In this document: positions 1 through 8,235 of the stretch, one piece after another | How the letters are laid out: each line of letters begins with the position of its first letter | How positions within the stretch are numbered: the stretch's first letter is position 1 | Assembly: GCF_030283145.1 (NCBI RefSeq) | Contig: NZ_JASNWE010000005.1 | Coordinates: 558,001-622,000 of the forward strand | Reading direction: 5' to 3' | DNA length: 64,000 bases | Origin: Actinomadura xylanilytica | Lineage (GTDB): Bacteria; Actinomycetota; Actinomycetes; Streptosporangiales; Streptosporangiaceae | Translations under genes and position numbers: made by a program | Notes under the pieces: generated by a model | Told to the model about the DNA's origin: nothing | The model's database searches: none | The model's input: the letters and a program-made list of their open reading frames with translations, nothing else

Positions 1-1176
1 CGCGTTCTATATGACAACAAGGAGAATTATCAGCGTCAGGGCTGGCTATGGCGTCCACTCAGTCGCTTGATCGGCGATCCTTCGGGAAGCGACGATCTGT
101 GGTGGACAAAACGTGAAGTGTTCCAAAATCTGGTGTCCGGCCCGAGCATCAAGCGATTCTCTGATGCAATGGCGCGAACGATCTCGGCGTCGGTCCAAGA
201 AATGGCCGCCCGAGCCGAGAATGGAAGGCCGCTGGACGCCGCCGATGAGATGGCCCGCATCGTGTACCGGGCCATCACCAAAGTGCTCATCGGCGACAAG
301 ATCACCAATGATCAGGCCGACCGGATTGGCGCTGCCCTGCAGGCCGCCTCCGCGGCGCTGCGCCCCCGGCTGGCGTTCCCCTTCGTCCCCAACGCCGTTC
401 CCTTTCCAGGTGACCGCACGTTCCGCCGCGCCGTGAGGGTCGTGGACAGCCTGGTGTTCCCCATCGTCGAGCAGGCGCAGCGACAGGGCTCTGATGGCGA
501 GGACATCGTGTCCCGTCTCCTGCAGGCCCGAACCGCCGACGGGCAGCGTTTCGATCTACAACAGTTGCGCGATGGGCTTGTCTCCCTGTTCGTCGCCGGC
601 ACTGAGACCACCACCATCGCGCTGACCTTCCTCTGGACGGTGCTGGACTCCCAGCCGCAGGTCGCCGAAACCCTCCAGCAAGAGGTCGACCGAGTCGTCG
701 GCGATGGGCCGATCACCGGCGCTCACCTGCTGGAACTGGGCTACGCCCGCAAGGTCGCATTGGAGATGCTGCGGCTGTACCCACCAGGGTGGATGCTTCC
801 GCGCATGGTCGCCAACGACGATGTCATCGGCGGAGTGCCGATCAAGGGCGGGAGCCTCATCGTGATGAGCCCCTACCTCACCCACCGGCTCCCCGATGTC
901 TGGGAGAACCCCCTGGAGTTCGACCCCGGACGGCACGATCCCGGCCAGCAACGCCACCGATTCGCCTACATGACCTTCGGTGGCGGTCCCCACGCCTGCG
1001 TCGGGAAGCAATTCTTCACCGCGGAAGTCCAACTCATCCTGGCCGCCATCACCAGCAGATTCCGTCCCCAGGTGGTCGGATCACCTCCGACCCGGCCGCA
1101 ACTGGGACTCACTCTGCGGCCAAGGCAACGGGTCCAGATCAGGCTCCGACAGACCGGGCCTCTGGCCAAGCGATAA
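1..1176 (+). CDS. Cytochrome P450, 5'-truncated by the window edge
   Basis: A heme-thiolate monooxygenase covering 391 residues. The reading frame is open from base 1, and the residues before the TTG at 67 read like P450 sequence, so the true start lies upstream of the window; the TTG is not the start. The I-helix oxygen-binding motif GTETT is near residue 200, the K-helix ExxR (EMLR) near 255, and the heme loop FGGGPHACVG holds the cysteine ligand near 333. About 50-60 N-terminal residues are missing compared with the usual 440-460. The sequence is less GC-biased than its neighbours. No ferredoxin or reductase gene lies nearby on the visible side. The substrate cannot be inferred. Confidence 0.93.
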   Translation, partial: RVLYDNKENYQRQGWLWRPLSRLIGDPSGSDDLWWTKREVFQNLVSGPSIKRFSDAMARTISASVQEMAARAENGRPLDAADEMARIVYRAITKVLIGDKITNDQADRIGAALQAASAALRPRLAFPFVPNAVPFPGDRTFRRAVRVVDSLVFPIVEQAQRQGSDGEDIVSRLLQARTADGQRFDLQQLRDGLVSLFVAGTETTTIALTFLWTVLDSQPQVAETLQQEVDRVVGDGPITGAHLLELGYARKVALEMLRLYPPGWMLPRMVANDDVIGGVPIKGGSLIVMSPYLTHRLPDVWENPLEFDPGRHDPGQQRHRFAYMTFGGGPHACVGKQFFTAEVQLILAAITSRFRPQVVGSPPTRPQLGLTLRPRQRVQIRLRQTGPLAKR

Positions 1177-2037
1177 ACCTCGCAGGACCGGCTCTGCTCT
1201 TGGATGGGGCGCGACCAGGCAGCCTGATCGCCCTCACCTCGGGCACCAAGGTGCGGCGCGAGCGAGCCGGAGTTCGTCTGCACCCCAGAGTCTTCGCCGG
1301 ATGCGAGAAGGTGAAGCAGCAGGTTGTCGCACGGCCTACGCCCCGACGACCTGCTACACCCCTCGCCGAGGACCTGCCGAGTGAACACTCCCACGGTATG
1401 CCCCGGGTGGAACGCTCGATTGGTGGCCAGCAAAGGGCGCCCTCGGCACACCCAACGCCAACTGAACCAATGCGGGCCGCTCAGCTCCGCTGCATGCCTG
1501 AGGTCGGCAGAGCGCCGGTCGTTCCGTTCGTGTTCGGCATCCCGGGCCTATGGTGTCCCCACACACCGGGCCCCGCGCCACTTCTCGAACGGCACACAAC
1601 GACGCCGCCGTCGACGATCCGAGCGTTCTCACAAATCTGCGGATATCGCGCCCTGGTGACAGAACCGCTGACAGGCGGTCGCTGGAGGTCGGTTGGTTTG
1701 ATCTTGTGGTGGCCGTTCTCCCATCTGCTGATGGCTGAGGTGGAGAAGTGTGGTCATCACGGGACCGCTCCCCGTCGGGCCCGTCCACGTGTTCCGGCTG
1801 TCATACCGAACAGAATTTCGTTTCTGTTCGGTATGACCACATATGAGCTATTTTTCACTCAATGCCCGGAGGGCGTCACAGTCGGCGGCCGCCTGTCAGG
1901 ACGGCCGACCAATGGCGGGTCACTTGTCCGCCTGGACGTGCCGCAAGGCGGCGGCGTATCTCCTGGAAGAGGTGCTCACGCTTGGCCGGTTCCATGGGCG
2001 CGGCACAACCAGGCCGACTTCCCGGACGTTTCGGTGA
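1177..2037. other. Long non-coding stretch after the P450
   Basis: About 860 bases in which no frame on either strand reads like a real protein. The open frames here are compositional, and one is an upstream extension of the hydrolase frame. The only clear structure is the perfect inverted repeat at 1801-1836, set in locally AT-rich sequence. With the methyltransferase relic that follows, this looks like an eroded or rearranged junction. Confidence 0.6.
1801..1836. repeat. Perfect 15-bp inverted repeat, operator- or hairpin-like
   Basis: The arms TCATACCGAACAGAA (1801-1815) and TTCTGTTCGGTATGA (1822-1836) are exact reverse complements around a 6-base loop (TTTCGT). The arms are AT-richer than the surroundings. 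The size and the ATACCGAAC core resemble operators of TetR-type repressors, but no regulator gene is adjacent. A T5 run about 15 bases downstream would also allow an imperfect terminator. The role is undecided. Confidence 0.7.
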
Positions 2038-2330
2038 TCACCTCCACTCCAGCAGGGCGATGTAGTCCCCCGCCGTATAACGACGGGCTCCTTCTCCAGG
2101 GCCTCCCCCAGTTCGATCGCCGTGATCCGGAAACCCATCCGCGCCAGCGGCAGTGTCGCCTTCCCAGGGCCGCACCCCACCTCCAGGAGGCGCGCGGGCG
2201 GTTTCACCCCCGTCATCGTGAGCAGGTCGCCATCCAGCTCGTCCGGATAGTCCGGACGGGCCTTCTGGTACAGCGAAGCCGCTCTGTCGAAGGTCGTGCG
2301 CAGCTGAGGGTCGTGGCACAGGCCTCGAGC
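2038..2330 (-). pseudogene. Internally deleted class I SAM methyltransferase relic
   Basis: On the minus strand the sequence begins like an actinomycete methyltransferase (LRTTFDRAASLY), runs through the SAM-binding motif I (RLLEVGCGPGKATLPLA) and stops matching after ITAIELGEAL. In another frame it ends with YTAGDYIALLEW and a stop at 2038. That is the sort of C-terminal segment these proteins carry about 130 residues further on. The middle of the Rossmann domain is therefore missing and the join is out of frame. No convincing start codon is visible. I infer a decayed gene made by an internal deletion. Confidence 0.72.
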
Positions 2331-2600
2331 GTATGGGCGGGACTTGCCACGGATGGGGGTACAGGTCCACTCCCCCGGCGGGTCGTGGCCCGGACTCGCA
2401 GCCGACGGGGCCGCGAGGGCGGCCTCGGCCGGGTTTTCTGGCGGGGGCCTGCCGTGTTGTTCGCGAGTAGGACGGTTGCGGGGGTGTGTACGTCCGGTGC
2501 GGTAGTGAGGGACACCGCAGAGGGACGACGACCCGGGGCGCTGGTGCGACTGACAATCGTCGGTGTCCGCATCATCGATTCGTGGCCGATTGGAGTTGCC

Positions 2601-3737
2601 ATGCGCGGGTCTTTTGATCGTCGGGGTTTTCTGCGGGTGTCCGGTGTCGCGGGGCTGGCGACCGCCGGTGTGGCGGCGGGTTCTGGAATGGCGTCAGCGG
2701 GGGCGGTGCCGGGGCCGGCGGACGACGGTGTCACCGGGGGGCGTTTCGCCGTTCGTCATCGGATCGTGCGGACGAACGGGATCGATATGCATGTGGCCGA
2801 GGCGGGTCGGGGGCCGGTCGTTCTGCTCCTGCACGGTTTTCCGGAGTTCTGGTATTCCTGGCGTCATCAGCTTCCCGTTCTGGCGGCGGCGGGCTTTCGC
2901 GCCGTCGCTCCGGATCTGCGGGGGTACGGGCGTACGGATGCTCCGAAGGTGGCGGGCGGGTACAGCCTGCGCGACAATCTGGCTGATCTGACCGGGTTGC
3001 TCGATGCGCTGGGTGTGCGGGGTGCGGCGGTCGTCGGACATGATCAGGGGGCGACGGTCGCCTGGGCGGGTGCGCAGTTGTATCCGGAGCGTTTTCCGGT
3101 GGTGGTGTCGTTGGGGGTGCCTTATCCGGGGCGGCTTCCCTTGCCCATTACGCAGTACATGCGGCAGACCAATCCGGGCATGTTCAACGTCGTCGTCTAC
3201 TTTCAGCGGCAGGGTGTCGCGGAGGCGCAGCTGGACGCGGATGTGGATCGCACGCTGCGCATGACGTTGTTCGCGTTGTCAGGCGATGCCCCGGCCGATC
3301 TGGTGCCGCGCTGGTTGATGCGGACGCCCGAGGGGTCCGGCTATCTGGATCCCCTTCCCGATCCCGGTCGTCCTTCACACTGGTCGCATTGGCTCGGTGA
3401 TGCCGAGTTCGGCCACTATGTGCGGGAGTTCGGGCGGACGGGGTTTGCCGGGGCGATCCGGCGTTATCGGTCTCTCGATTTCGACTGGTCGGATCTGCCG
3501 GAGATCGGGACGTTGAAGGTCGGGCAGCCCGCGTTGTACGTGACGGGTGATCGGGACTCCGCGTACGTGTTCAACAAGGATCTCGATCCGATGCGCGCGA
3601 TGGTGCCGGGTCTGCGCGATGTGGTGGTCCTGCGCGGGTGTGGTCATTGGACGCAGCAGGAGCGTGCGCGCCAGGTGAACGGGCGTCTGGTGCGGTTCCT
3701 GCGGTCCGAGTACGCGGGAGGCGTCCCGCACGGGTGA
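2601..3737 (+). CDS. Tat-exported alpha/beta hydrolase, epoxide-hydrolase-like
   Basis: A 378-residue secreted hydrolase. The N-terminus has a twin-arginine signal (DRRGFLR, then a hydrophobic Ala/Gly segment ending ASAGA near residue 34). The mature part has the HGFPEFWYSW oxyanion-hole region, an Asp nucleophile in GHDQGA, an acidic residue in YVTGDRDS and the catalytic His in GCGHWTQQ. That order is typical of epoxide hydrolases and haloalkane dehalogenases. HGFPEFW favours epoxide hydrolase. The frame is open far upstream, but ATG 2601 is chosen because the signal peptide starts there. It sits alone; a functional link to the P450 1.4 kb upstream is possible but not shown. Confidence 0.88.
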   Translation: MRGSFDRRGFLRVSGVAGLATAGVAAGSGMASAGAVPGPADDGVTGGRFAVRHRIVRTNGIDMHVAEAGRGPVVLLLHGFPEFWYSWRHQLPVLAAAGFRAVAPDLRGYGRTDAPKVAGGYSLRDNLADLTGLLDALGVRGAAVVGHDQGATVAWAGAQLYPERFPVVVSLGVPYPGRLPLPITQYMRQTNPGMFNVVVYFQRQGVAEAQLDADVDRTLRMTLFALSGDAPADLVPRWLMRTPEGSGYLDPLPDPGRPSHWSHWLGDAEFGHYVREFGRTGFAGAIRRYRSLDFDWSDLPEIGTLKVGQPALYVTGDRDSAYVFNKDLDPMRAMVPGLRDVVVLRGCGHWTQQERARQVNGRLVRFLRSEYAGGVPHG

Positions 3738-3790
3738 GTGCCGCGGGCCGTGGAGAGTGGGCGCGGCGTGTGGCTGTGCCGTCGGGGGCG

Positions 3791-4255
3791 TCAGGTGGCC
3801 GGGGCCGTGCGGTGGGGTTCGAGGGCGCGCATGTAGTCGACGAGTCGGACTCCGATCTCGATGGCGATGTCGGGTCCGTCGAGGTCGGGGTCGAGCCAGG
3901 TTTCGGAGACACGGCGCCAAGTGGCCGGGCCGATGAAGGGGCCGGCGACGGGGGCGGTGCCGAGTTGGGGGCGCCAGCGGGGTTCGGCGGCGGTCAGGCG
4001 GGTGAGGGCGGCGTCGTTGTCGGTTTCGGCGCGGTGTTCGGCGTGGAAGCCGATCTCCAGTGCGCGGGTGCGGGCTTGTGGGAGGAGGTCGGCGTTGATG
4101 AGCTGGGCCTCGTAGTGTTCGCGGCCGGGTTCGGGGCTGTCGAACCAGGCTTTGACGCCGCGGGGGTGGACGCGCAGGTGGAGGTCGCCGAGTTCGGTCG
4201 GGGTGGTTCCCCGGACGACTTCGCCGACCTGGTCGAACAGTTCCCATTCGGCCAT
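3791..4255 (-). CDS. Conserved hypothetical protein, 154 aa
   Basis: A soluble protein starting MAEWELFDQVGEVV. The ATG at 4255 is preceded by a strong ribosome binding site (AGGAGGT). An upstream in-frame start would add an Arg/Pro-rich stretch that looks non-coding. The protein is charged and Trp-rich (TWRRVSETWLDPDLDGPD), with no signal peptide or membrane segment. I do not recognise the family. It is transcribed divergently from the recombinase, whose start is 61 bases away. Confidence 0.75.
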   Translation of the reverse strand: MAEWELFDQVGEVVRGTTPTELGDLHLRVHPRGVKAWFDSPEPGREHYEAQLINADLLPQARTRALEIGFHAEHRAETDNDAALTRLTAAEPRWRPQLGTAPVAGPFIGPATWRRVSETWLDPDLDGPDIAIEIGVRLVDYMRALEPHRTAPAT

Positions 4256-4304
4256 GGTGCACCTCCTGTTCGATCTTAGTGGGGCTTCTGTCGGTGGCGG
4301 ACGG

Positions 4305-4310
4305 TAGCGT
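4305..4310 (+). promoter_or_regulatory. -10 element of a leaderless recombinase transcript
   Basis: TAGCGT lies six bases before the GTG at 4317, so transcription would begin at or next to the start codon. No ribosome binding site is visible. The same arrangement recurs at several genes in this window. Confidence 0.5.
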
Positions 4311-4316
4311 CGGCGG

Positions 4317-5360
4317 GTGCGTCCCACCGATGTTCAGCCGTTGACCGTGGCCGTGGCCGTCGACCGTTATGCGGAGATGGTTCGGGCGAAGACCGCGACG
4401 GGTGCCCTGGCGCCCGGTACCGCCGAGGTGTATGCGCGTGATGTGCATACGTTCGCGGGGTTGGCGGGTGGGGAGCGGGTGCTGGACGACCTGTCGGGTG
4501 AGGATGTCGATGAGGTGCTGCTGAGGTTCGCGCGTAAGCCGGACGGGCGGCGGGTGCGGGCGCCGGGAGGTTCGGCCGGTGCGGGTCCGTTGCAGAGTGC
4601 GGCGTCGCAGGCGCGGTTCCGCCGGTCGGTGTCGGCGTTCTTCCAGTACGCGACGATCGCGGGGTGGGTGCAGTTGAACCCGATGGGTGCGGTGACGTTG
4701 CGGGCGAAGGAGCGGGGCGGGTTGCGGGCTGAGCGGCGGGCGCTGACGGCCGAGCAGGCGGAGGGGCTGCTGGGGGCGGCGCGGGGGTTGGTGCGGGATG
4801 CGCCCGAGCCGGGGCGGCGGGCCGATCAGCGGACGGAGTTGCGGGATGGGCTGATCGTGTTGTTGCTGGCGGCGGTGGGGCCTCGGGTGTCAGAGCTGAC
4901 GCGGGCGAACGTCGAGGATTTCTTCGTGAACGCGGGGACGCGGTATTGGCGGATCTTCGGTAAGGGTGGGCGGACGAGGGATGTGCCGCTCCCCCGTCCG
5001 GTCGTCGAGGTGTTGGACGCGTATGTGGCGGAGGGGCGTTCGCTGTTGGATCGGGGGCGTGAGCCGAAGGCGTTGTTGCTGTCGTGGCGGGGGCGGCGGC
5101 TGGCGCGGGGTGACGTGCAGGCGGTGATCGATCGGGTGCAGGCGCGGGTGGAGCCGGGGCGGCGGCGGAGTGTGACGCCGCATGGTCTGCGGCATACGAC
5201 GGCGACGCATCTGCTGGCTGCGGCGACGGATATGGACGCGGTGCGGCGGGTGCTGGGGCATTCGGATCTGTCGACGTTGGGGCGTTATCGGGATGAGTTG
5301 CCGGGTGAGCTGGAGGCGGCGATGCGGGTGCATCCGCTGCTGGGGCCGGTGGAGCGCTGA
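4317..5360 (+). CDS. Tyrosine recombinase / integrase (XerC/D-like)
   Basis: A 347-residue site-specific recombinase. An N-terminal SAM-like core-binding domain (about residues 10-115) is followed by the catalytic domain. Catalytic residues seen in order: Arg in GPRVSELT (near 194), Lys in FGKGGRTRD (near 218), HGLRH (near 287), His in LGHSDLST and the nucleophile Tyr in LGRYRDE (near 325). All six expected positions are present, so it should be active. Length fits chromosomal XerC/D-type enzymes. There is no adjacent tRNA, excisionase or phage gene, so it may be a stand-alone chromosomal recombinase or the last trace of a mobile element. Confidence 0.9.
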   Translation: MRPTDVQPLTVAVAVDRYAEMVRAKTATGALAPGTAEVYARDVHTFAGLAGGERVLDDLSGEDVDEVLLRFARKPDGRRVRAPGGSAGAGPLQSAASQARFRRSVSAFFQYATIAGWVQLNPMGAVTLRAKERGGLRAERRALTAEQAEGLLGAARGLVRDAPEPGRRADQRTELRDGLIVLLLAAVGPRVSELTRANVEDFFVNAGTRYWRIFGKGGRTRDVPLPRPVVEVLDAYVAEGRSLLDRGREPKALLLSWRGRRLARGDVQAVIDRVQARVEPGRRRSVTPHGLRHTTATHLLAAATDMDAVRRVLGHSDLSTLGRYRDELPGELEAAMRVHPLLGPVER

Positions 5361-5422
5361 TGTGAGCGCCGCTTCGCCGTGCGGGCTCGCGGGCCGGTGG
5401 CGGGGAGCCGGGTCCGGTGGTG

Positions 5423-5523
5423 GTCGGTGCGGGGCCTGTCGGTGCGGGGCCTGTCGGTGCGGGGCCTGTCGGTGCGGGGCCTGTCGGCGCGGGGCTGGTG
5501 GCCTGGGGTGGTGGCCTGGGGTG
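5423..5523 (+). repeat. Five 15-bp tandem repeats plus two 13-bp repeats
   Basis: The unit GTCGGTGCGGGGCCT is repeated four times exactly (5423-5482), with a fifth diverged copy to 5497. Two copies of GTGGCCTGGGGTG follow. The array fills the gap between the convergent recombinase and HAD genes. It is a direct repeat without spacers, so not a CRISPR. Confidence 0.85.
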
Positions 5524-5524
5524 G

Positions 5525-6163
5525 TCAGGGGGTGAGCAGGGTGCGGGCGAGGGCGTACGCCTGGGTGAGGTCGTCGCCGCGGTAGTCGAGGGCGGCGAGG
5601 TCGGCCAGGTGGTGGTCGGCGTTGACGGCGACGGTGTTGGTGAGGTGGCGGAACAGCGGTGCGTCCGACATGGAGTCGCCGTAGGCGATGCAGCGGGAGG
5701 ACGGCAGGTCGTGCCGGGTGCGGAGGTCTTCGGTGATGGTGACCTTGTCTGCGGGGGTGAGGACGCCGTCCGGGTCGAGGGGTTCGGTGAAGGGCAGTGG
5801 AGGGAAGCGGGAGGCGATGACGTCGTCGAAGCCGAGGTCCAGCAGGTGCCGGGCGAAGAAGTCGGGCGACATGGTGATGACGGCGGAGTGCTCGCCGCGG
5901 GCGCGGATGTCGGCGCAGACGTCCGCGATGCCGTTGAGCCAGGTGGCGGTGGTGTAGGCGGTGGCGACGGTGCTCGGGGTGAGGTGGTGCCAGAGGCGGT
6001 GGATGGCGGCGGAGAAGCCGCGGGTGTCCAGGGTGCCGGCGGCGAAGCGGGCCTCGAGGCCGTGGAGTTCGGGGAGGGTGCCCAGGTGCCGGGCGACCTC
6101 CTGGTTGGCGGTGGTGCCGGTCAGCAGGGTGCCGTCCATGTCGAAGATGTGCAGGGTTCCCAC
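5525..6163 (-). CDS. HAD-family phosphatase, SerB-like
   Basis: A 212-residue cytosolic haloacid-dehalogenase hydrolase. Motif I is FDMDGTLL at residues 7-14 (two catalytic aspartates), motif II is ITMSPDFF near 96, and motif IV is GDSMSD near 166, preceded by the Lys of TPADKVTI. The cap between motifs I and II is helical, as in the phosphoserine-phosphatase group. The substrate is not defined and a small phosphoester is expected. The GTG start lacks a ribosome binding site but has CACAAT eight bases upstream, fitting a leaderless message. It converges with the recombinase across the tandem repeats. Confidence 0.85.
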   Translation of the reverse strand: MGTLHIFDMDGTLLTGTTANQEVARHLGTLPELHGLEARFAAGTLDTRGFSAAIHRLWHHLTPSTVATAYTTATWLNGIADVCADIRARGEHSAVITMSPDFFARHLLDLGFDDVIASRFPPLPFTEPLDPDGVLTPADKVTITEDLRTRHDLPSSRCIAYGDSMSDAPLFRHLTNTVAVNADHHLADLAALDYRGDDLTQAYALARTLLTP

Positions 6164-6292
6164 AACTGCTCATTGTGGCGGTGTGGGGGCGCCGGTGGGC
6201 GGGTCATGAGGACCGCCGCTCCCCCGCGCTCGGGCAGGTGAGGCCCGGGGTGGCGCTCGTGGTCGAGGTGCCGCCCGCTCGGTCGTGCTGCC

Positions 6293-6360
6293 GAAAGTGG
6301 GGGGTGGGGGTGGTCCATCGCCGGATGCCGGCGGGGATGTCCGGTGCCTAGCGTCGGGGC
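6293..6360 (+). promoter_or_regulatory. Promoter shared in layout with the ABC transporter
   Basis: GAAAGTGGGGG at 6293 and CCTAGCGTCGGGG ending at 6359, with the -10 hexamer TAGCGT at 6349-6354, six bases before the DedA start. The copy before the ABC transporter (8101-8167) has the same two blocks with the same 56-base offset from GAAAGTGG to TAGC. This points to a common activator or sigma factor. Confidence 0.55.
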
Positions 6361-7038
6361 ATGGACGTTGTGGCCGGTCTGTTGCATACGGCGGTGACCT
6401 CGCCGTGGTTCTACCTGGTGCTGTTCGCGGTGGCGGCGATCGACGGGTTCTTCCCGGTGGTGCCGAGCGAGAGCATGGTGATCACCGCGGGGGTGTACGC
6501 GGCGTCGGGTGAGCCGGACGTGGTGGCGGTGGTGGTGCTCGCGGCGCTGGGGGCGTTCGCGGGTGATCATGTGTCGTACGGGGTGGGGCGGGGATGGGGG
6601 CCGCGGCTGGTGCGGCGGATGCGGCCGGGCACGCGTCGGGGGCGGGCGTTCGGGTGGGCGCGGCGGACGATGGCCGAGCGGGGCGGGTTGATCTTGGTGG
6701 TGGCGCGGTACGTGCCGGGGGGCCGGACGGCGGTGACGCTGACGATGGGCGTGGTGGGGTTTCGGCTGCGGTCGTTCTCGTTGTTCGCGGCGGTGGCCGC
6801 GGTGTCGTGGGCGTTGTACGGGACTCTGCTGGGTTATGTGGGCGGGGTGGTGTTCGAGGACGATCCGGTGCTGGGGGTGGTGGTGGGGCTCGGGTTGGCG
6901 GTTTCGGTGACGGTGGGTGCCGAGGGGGTCCGTTTCCTGCGCGGCCGGAGGCGTCCGGGCCCGGTGGCCGTGGAGCCGGGGCGCGGCGGGGGTGTGGGCG
7001 AGGATGCGGTGCCGGTGGAGTCGATCTCCGGTCTCTGA
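6361..7038 (+). CDS. DedA-family membrane protein
   Basis: A 225-residue polytopic membrane protein of the DedA/SNARE-associated family, several of whose members act in membrane-lipid homeostasis and envelope stress. It shows the FFPVVPSES motif near residue 33, the glycine-rich GAFAGDHVSYGVGRGWG segment near 75 and the conserved ARYVPGGRTAV near 120, then hydrophobic helices near 140-165 and 175-195. The tail is Arg/Pro/Gly-rich and cytosolic. The ATG coincides with the predicted transcription start, so the message is probably leaderless. The neighbouring PAP2 phosphatase also acts on membrane lipids. Confidence 0.9.
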   Translation: MDVVAGLLHTAVTSPWFYLVLFAVAAIDGFFPVVPSESMVITAGVYAASGEPDVVAVVVLAALGAFAGDHVSYGVGRGWGPRLVRRMRPGTRRGRAFGWARRTMAERGGLILVVARYVPGGRTAVTLTMGVVGFRLRSFSLFAAVAAVSWALYGTLLGYVGGVVFEDDPVLGVVVGLGLAVSVTVGAEGVRFLRGRRRPGPVAVEPGRGGGVGEDAVPVESISGL

Positions 7039-7144
7039 CCTCGGTTACATGACATTCTCTACAGATCGATGGACGTAGGGTGAAGGTCGGTGGTCCCGCG
7101 GGGAGTCTCGTTCCCGTGGGGGCGCCTCGAGCGTGAGGGAGACA

Positions 7145-7936
7145 ATGCAAGCGCCTGAGTTCAGCGCCGACTGGTATCGCGGCATCACCGAGTTCGCGCA
7201 CGGTACGCCGTCGTGGGTGCATTCGGTGGCCGAGGTCGGCACGGATGCGGGGCTGCTGCTGTTCGCCGTGCTGTTCGTGGCGGGCTGGTGGCGGGCGCGG
7301 GGTGGTGAGGCGCGGGCGATGGGGCTGGCGCTGGCCGCGCCATGCGCGATGGTGGCGGCCTATCTGGTGAGCGAGGTCTCCAAGAGTTTCATTCAGGAGG
7401 AGCGGCCGTGCCGGGCGGTGGCGGGGGCGATGAACATCGCGGCCTGTCCGGCTCCGGGCGACTGGTCGTTCCCGAGCAACCACGCGACGATCGCGGCGGG
7501 GTCTGCGGCGGCGATCGTGGTGGCGTGGCGGGCGATGGCGCCGCTGGTGCTGCCGCTGGCGGCGTTGATGGCGCTGTCGCGGGTGTTCGTCGGGGTGCAC
7601 TACCCGCACGATGTGGCGGCCGGGTTCCTGGTCGGGGTGGTGGTGGCGCCGCTGGTGGCGCTGGTGCTGGTGCGGCTGGCGGTTCCGGTGGTGACGCTGG
7701 TGCGCGGGTTGCCGTTCGGTGTGATCCTGCTGGGTCCGTCTCCGGCGGGTGCGGTGGCGGGTGCGGGCATGATCCCGCCGGGTTCGGCGCGTCCGGGCGG
7801 GGCTCGGCCCGGGGAGGTGCGGCCGGGTGCTTCGGGTGCGCACGCGGCGCCCGGTGCGCCGGATGCGGGGCAGGCGGCGCAGACGATGCCGGACGTGATG
7901 GGGGGCATGGGGCGGCACCGTCGCCCGCACGACTGA
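7145..7936 (+). CDS. PAP2-family membrane phosphatase
   Basis: A 263-residue integral membrane phosphatase of the phosphatidic-acid phosphatase 2 / undecaprenyl-pyrophosphate phosphatase type. All three signature motifs are present: KSFIQEERP (KxxxxxxRP, near residue 80), FPSNH (PSGH-like, near 111) and SRVFVGVHYPHD (SRxxxxxHxxxD, near 144). Five or six hydrophobic segments precede a disordered Pro/Gly/Ala-rich tail of about 70 residues. ATG 7145 is preferred over GTG 7133 because GAGGGA sits four bases upstream of it. Likely role: recycling of a lipid pyrophosphate or phosphatidic acid at the membrane. Confidence 0.88.
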   Translation: MQAPEFSADWYRGITEFAHGTPSWVHSVAEVGTDAGLLLFAVLFVAGWWRARGGEARAMGLALAAPCAMVAAYLVSEVSKSFIQEERPCRAVAGAMNIAACPAPGDWSFPSNHATIAAGSAAAIVVAWRAMAPLVLPLAALMALSRVFVGVHYPHDVAAGFLVGVVVAPLVALVLVRLAVPVVTLVRGLPFGVILLGPSPAGAVAGAGMIPPGSARPGGARPGEVRPGASGAHAAPGAPDAGQAAQTMPDVMGGMGRHRRPHD

Positions 7937-8235
7937 TCTGATCGGGCGTCGGTACGAGTGTGCGGGTCGTTCCCGGGGGTGCTTCGGCGCCGCCGGGGGC
8001 GGCCCGTTCCGCGTGTCCGGGGGCTTGCGGTCCATGTCCTGGGGCCTTCTGGGGCGTGGGCTTGCGCCGGGCGGGGGCGGGGGCAGGGGCGGTGGTTGAC
8101 GAAAGTGGGGGTGGGCGGCCGACGTTCGCGCACTGTGGCGGTACTCCCCCGGCGCCTAGCTTCGGGGTTGGCAGGTACAGGTGCCGGCGAGTGGTGCCGG
8201 GTACCGGTGGATTCCGAGAGCGCTGCCGCGGAGGC
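7937..8235 (+). other. Intergenic region upstream of the ABC transporter
   Basis: About 300 bases with no credible gene. An in-frame extension of the ATPase exists from 7960 but reads as low-complexity Gly/Ala/Arg sequence. The region carries the promoter described at 8101-8167 and leaves a leader of about 65-70 bases before the ATPase. Confidence 0.6.
8101..8167 (+). promoter_or_regulatory. Second copy of the DedA-type promoter
   Basis: GAAAGTGGGGG at 8101 and CCTAGCTTCGGGG ending at 8167, with TAGCTT (8157-8162) as the -10. The spacing matches the copy at 6293-6360. Here transcription would start near 8169, leaving a leader before the ATPase start at 8236/8239. Confidence 0.55.

Noticed and set aside
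789..2600. An open frame running from the P450 region into the hydrolase gene
   Set aside because: It is Pro/Arg-rich and matches nothing; the signal peptide at 2601 shows the true start.
5423..5523. CRISPR-like array
   Set aside because: The 15-base units are directly adjacent without spacers, so it is a simple tandem repeat.
5417..6241. A Gly/Val-rich frame opposite the HAD gene
   Set aside because: It is a compositional shadow of the phosphatase, which has all HAD motifs on the other strand.
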